Shown here: positions 61,285 through 64,000 of the stretch, one piece after another
Position numbering within the stretch: position 1 is the first letter of the stretch
Layout of the letters: the number at the start of each line of letters is the position of its first letter
Source: Onthomorpha sp937906975
GTDB lineage: Bacteria; Bacteroidota; Bacteroidia; Bacteroidales; P3
Reading direction: 5' to 3'
NCBI GenBank assembly: GCA_045614605.1
Contig: JAZLDH010000012.1
Coordinates: 180,052 to 244,051 of the forward strand
Length of the DNA stretch: 64,000 nt
The notes under the pieces: generated by a model
The model's input: only the letters and a program-made list of their open reading frames with translations
Told to the model about the DNA's origin: nothing
Database searches by the model: none
Position numbers and translations under genes: made by a program

Positions 61285-62212
61285 CTAATTAGATATTAAA
61301 CCGTTTTGTTTATAATAAGTCAAATACGTATTTTTAATAAAATTACTCAGTGATTCTATTTTTTCACATCTTGGTGCAATTATATTATTAACATCAAGTT
61401 TTAGAGATAATTCTTGTTTACATTTTTTTATACAATTACAATAATGCATAAAAAATTCAGAAAGAAAGTGACCTCTAATTATATTTCTAAATTTATCACC
61501 TGTAGAAATAAATGCTTCTATTGATGCAATTTCTGTTATATCACACTTTGATAAGTCTACGTTCGCCTTAGAATAAATATATTGCAATTTATCTTCAGGC
61601 TTCTTATATACTATATTAATATTAGAGGGATCTACATTACTATTAGAGATATCTACAAAGCCTTTTACACTAATTGTATCTAAGGGAGATTGAATACCAT
61701 TCTTTTTCCAATAAATAATATGAGACATAACATTTTTTAACTGATTCTCAAATTCTTTTTTATCTTGAATGAATTTTTCCACGATTTCATCTGTTACATC
61801 TAAGGAATCATCTTGATAACCTAGAACCTCAATAAGTAATCTTCGTAATAGATTTTCGGTTATCAAACTATTTTCTATAGAATACCCATCCGTAACATAA
61901 CAGTTTTCACGTTCGCATAAATCTTTACCATCTTCTATGTAATCACTTAAATCTCTATCTCTAAAAAAGCAAATCCTATGTTTTGAATATTTTGTCCAAT
62001 CAATGAGATTATATGTTTCACGCACTTTGTACTTTCCACCACAAGAAATTAGATGAACGTTTAAATTTGAAGGTAATTCATTACAAATACATGATGAATA
62101 CAAATCCATAAACAATCTCAATTTCATCTTTTTTATAATCATTTAGGAATCGTGTATATGCAACTGTACGACCATCTCGTGCACTGCGTAATTCTTCTAC
62201 TTGTTGCCCCAT
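61285..62212 (-). pseudogene. DUF4435 (TOPRIM-like, AriB-type) gene broken by a frameshift
   Basis: Two frames make up this gene. The first starts at ATG 62212, overlapping the ATPase stop codon (TAATG), and reads MGQQVEELRSARDGRTVAY, then TRFLNDYKKDEIEIVYGFV before a stop at 62081. The second, shifted by +1, is open from 62142 to 61285 and carries the rest (YSSCICNELP, RICFFRDRDLSDYIEDG, CYVTDGYSIENSL), the DUF4435 core with its DRD and DGYSIEN motifs. The switch lies near 62099. The piece where the family normally has a strand ending in E-G and acidic residues is missing, so a small deletion rather than a single-base slip is likely. Together with the ATPase it resembles the AriA/AriB pair of the PARIS anti-phage system, with the effector probably inactive. 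A sequencing error cannot be ruled out. Confidence 0.65.
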
Positions 62213-63555
62213 TATTCAATAATTCTAAATTCATCTAAGCCATGTGCATATTTGTCCAACTCATTGTCAATAATGAAAGGAGAATGAGTAACAGCAAATA
62301 ATCCCTTACAATATTCAGATTTATATATATCTTCAAGAAACTGTTTTTGCCATTTTACTGATAAAGACAATTCAGGTTCATCTATGATGATAAAGCAGTT
62401 CTTGTTTTCCAAAAATATTTTAGAAAACAATGCAGCAATTTGCTTTTCGCCAGATGAAAGTTGAGCAAATCTTATAGAGCTATCACAATACTCTGGGGTA
62501 ATACTGAATTCAAAATTATTACTATCCCAATAAACTTTTTTGTTTTTGAAATACTTGCTACAAATATCGGCAAACTCTCTTATAGGATTTTCACGTTCTT
62601 TTAAATCTTTATGCGTCTGATAAAGTTTTTCAAAATAATGACAAACAACTTGATCAGCTTCAGGTGCAGTATCTATATTTACGCTATTTTTAAATCCCAA
62701 TATCTTCTTTGATAATAGTTCTTTATTTTCTGACGATAATATTGTTTCATCAACCCTATTTACCACATTCAATATGGTTGTTTCATCAATATCTTGAAGA
62801 TATAAATTATCAATGGTTTTATATCGTTCACTTATAATTTCACTAAGATAACTTAATGATAAGGAATTTAGACTTTCTCCAAAAAAACGACGAAGGTTAT
62901 AGGAAGTCTTTTTTATCACTTGATCAACATCATCCATTCCAAATTCAACCAATTCAGTATAATTATTGTCATTGTTTCTTGAATAAATATCTCTTCTTTC
63001 TAAACTATCTTCATCTATCATATCACCCAAAACTACTTTCAAATCATGTTCTATTCTTCTATATGTGGGTAGATATAAGATGTGAATATCGCTTAATATA
63101 GATTTTATGGAGTTAATAGTATTTATAATATTTTTATTTTTCCTATTTGCACTATCTGATATTTCGTTTTCAAACTCACGAATAATATACTCGAAAGGAA
63201 AATCATACTTGGCACAAATATCTTTTAATCTCTCAATATTTAAATCCTCATGTATGATTTCGTTTCTTACAACAGATGGTAGCCGCCTTAAACGTTTAGG
63301 TAGAAGTTTAATATTTTCAAGATCTTTCCTTTTGATATTGAATTTTTGTTTATCGATTATCAATTCTATACTCTCAAATTCATATAATGTTAATTTTGAC
63401 CACTGAGCTGACAATGTATAAAACAACATCTTCATCAATGTCGTTTTACCTGAACCATTTTCACCTATAAGAATTAATGTGTTATCAGTAAACTCCAGCT
63501 TACAATCTGGCATAGTACCATGTAACTTTGAAACTTTAAAACTGTATAACTTCAT
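62212..63555 (-). CDS. AAA/ABC-type ATPase (AriA-like)
   Basis: 447 residues, a single-chain ABC/SMC-like ATPase of the AAA_15/OLD group. Walker A GENGSGKTTLMK lies at about 32-43, the ABC signature LSSGEKQIAALF and Walker B CFIIIDEPELSLSV are near residues 370-405, and the switch histidine is in AVTHSPFII. The middle is a helical/coiled insertion. It heads a three-gene unit and its stop codon overlaps the DUF4435 start (TAATG). ATPase plus DUF4435 is the PARIS (AriA-AriB) arrangement, in which the ATPase cage senses phage anti-restriction proteins and releases the nuclease. Other ATPase-DUF4435 defence or OLD-like systems are possible. A TAATTTTG box (plus CAAAATTA, 63599-63606) lies 44 bp upstream. 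Confidence 0.8.
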   Translation of the reverse strand: MKLYSFKVSKLHGTMPDCKLEFTDNTLILIGENGSGKTTLMKMLFYTLSAQWSKLTLYEFESIELIIDKQKFNIKRKDLENIKLLPKRLRRLPSVVRNEIIHEDLNIERLKDICAKYDFPFEYIIREFENEISDSANRKNKNIINTINSIKSILSDIHILYLPTYRRIEHDLKVVLGDMIDEDSLERRDIYSRNNDNNYTELVEFGMDDVDQVIKKTSYNLRRFFGESLNSLSLSYLSEIISERYKTIDNLYLQDIDETTILNVVNRVDETILSSENKELLSKKILGFKNSVNIDTAPEADQVVCHYFEKLYQTHKDLKERENPIREFADICSKYFKNKKVYWDSNNFEFSITPEYCDSSIRFAQLSSGEKQIAALFSKIFLENKNCFIIIDEPELSLSVKWQKQFLEDIYKSEYCKGLFAVTHSPFIIDNELDKYAHGLDEFRIIE

Positions 63556-63862
63556 TTTTTATCATCATTTTAACGATTAGACCTTGTATTATTTGGAGCA
63601 AAATTACTTATAATTTCTCAAATCTGTTTATACTACTCCCCGTTTTTAGAGAGGTTAACTATTAATTTAATTTTTAAAAGTGTTGCATTGTATTTGCAAA
63701 TCTACTATTTTCTTTCATATCAACAAAAAAATTATGCAAATAATTCATATTTCATTGCTAGCAATAGAACTTCAAGAGAAGAATGAGATCGCAGAAAGTT
63801 GTAATATTTTATGTATTTATCTATTCCTTGTCTTAACTCATCTACTGTATCAAATTATTGGC

Positions 63863-63926
63863 CTAATGGTCAAAATTCATGATATTTTTAGTCAAAATTG
63901 CTCTAATGGTCAAAATTCATGATATT
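63863..63926. repeat. two 24-bp direct repeats
   Basis: CTAATGGTCAAAATTCATGA and the following TATT occur identically at 63863-63886 and 63903-63926, 40 bp apart. A third partial GTCAAAATT lies between them (63891-63899). They could be operator or iteron-like sites or the footprint of a duplication; nothing else identifies them. Confidence 0.75.
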
Positions 63927-63944
63927 GATTAAAAAAGGGGGATT

Positions 63945-63991
63945 ATATCATATCAAAACAGAAGCTTTGAGCTTCTGTTTTGATATGATAT
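63945..63991. terminator. hairpin with a 21-bp perfect stem
   Basis: ATATCATATCAAAACAGAAG plus C (63945-63965) pairs without mismatch with the inverse at 63971-63991 around TTTGA. An A6-G5 stretch precedes it. It could be a bidirectional terminator for a gene just outside the window or an element end. It is the most stable hairpin noticed in the window. Confidence 0.6.
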
Positions 63992-64000
63992 AAGGCTAGT

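Larger units (their letters stand above)
63556..64000. other. gene-free right end of the window
   Basis: 445 bp holding the promoter region of the ATPase gene, then very A/T-rich sequence with no convincing coding frame, two 24-bp direct repeats and a large hairpin (listed separately). It may be the intergenic region before a further gene outside the window or the edge of the inserted defence block. Confidence 0.6.

Noticed and set aside
62081..62142. Programmed -1 frameshifting in the DUF4435 gene at the A6 run
   Set aside because: The shift required is +1, the slippery-site type would give the wrong frame, and the catalytic segment is missing in any reading.
63680..63922. 80-codon plus-strand frame at the right end
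   Set aside because: Cysteine- and isoleucine-rich low-complexity translation that runs through the 24-bp direct repeats; no promoter box or recognisable motif.
1..64000. tRNA, rRNA, insertion sequence or transposase genes
   Set aside because: None was recognised by eye on either strand. A tRNA-scan and covariance-model search would be needed to exclude small RNAs.

Overview
The window reads as chromosome of an AT-rich, anaerobic member of the Bacteroidota, most likely Bacteroidales. The evidence is the promoter type (TTTG, 19 bp, then TAnnTTTG) seen in front of many genes, near absence of Shine-Dalgarno sequences, a type IX secretion (T9SS) gene (porZ) with two giant T9SS cargo proteins, Bacteroidota-specific families (DUF4837, DUF4293), two [FeFe] hydrogenase-type proteins and a type II-C CRISPR-Cas system with a 47-bp repeat. 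No tRNA or rRNA gene was recognised.

Layout: (1) 1-5,340: a lipoprotein cut by the left edge, prfA, porZ, recO. (2) 5,430-16,590: two tandem paralogous T9SS cargo proteins (2133 and 1507 aa) built from fibronectin-III and jelly-roll-like modules. (3) 16,800-31,530: core metabolism and housekeeping: fba, dapA, a histidine kinase, hemW, the rnr-purD-thyA-folA operon, valS, groSL, DUF4293. (4) 31,650-39,330: a C69 dipeptidase, a DarTG toxin-antitoxin cassette bracketed by 21-bp direct repeats, a DUF456 protein, a tyrosine phosphatase, an acetyltransferase, PspC and a GH95 glycosidase. (5) 39,450-49,220: the CRISPR neighbourhood. It holds a DUF4143 ATPase, small proteins of unknown function, three solitary CRISPR-repeat-like elements, two truncated HTH genes, a 16-repeat array, cas2-cas1-cas9 and a tracrRNA gene. 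(6) 49,345-59,600: hcp and a hydrogen/redox-sensing [FeFe] hydrogenase operon, then ettA and recJ. (7) 60,013-63,555: a three-gene defence-like operon (AAA ATPase, a broken DUF4435 gene, an unknown gene), followed by a gene-free right end.

The most interesting part is region 5. The 47-bp CRISPR repeat carries a correctly spaced Bacteroidota promoter (TTG, 19 bp, TATCTTTG). The tracrRNA anti-repeat, read on the other strand, keeps both promoter boxes with the same spacing and points at cas9. Solitary repeat copies sit upstream of the small genes next to the array and are joined to truncated HTH genes. One sequence module therefore seems to serve as crRNA repeat, promoter of each array unit, tracrRNA anti-repeat, cas9 promoter and promoter of neighbouring accessory genes. 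Two pairs of spacers differ from each other only at synonymous codon positions, so the same protein-coding targets were sampled twice from diverged relatives.

Other structure includes a dispersed family of ~21-bp AAGCTAAGAAAAAAT-type tracts in intergenic gaps, probably acting as terminators, and a large hairpin with direct repeats at the right edge. Functions are assigned by reading protein motifs; no database search was possible.
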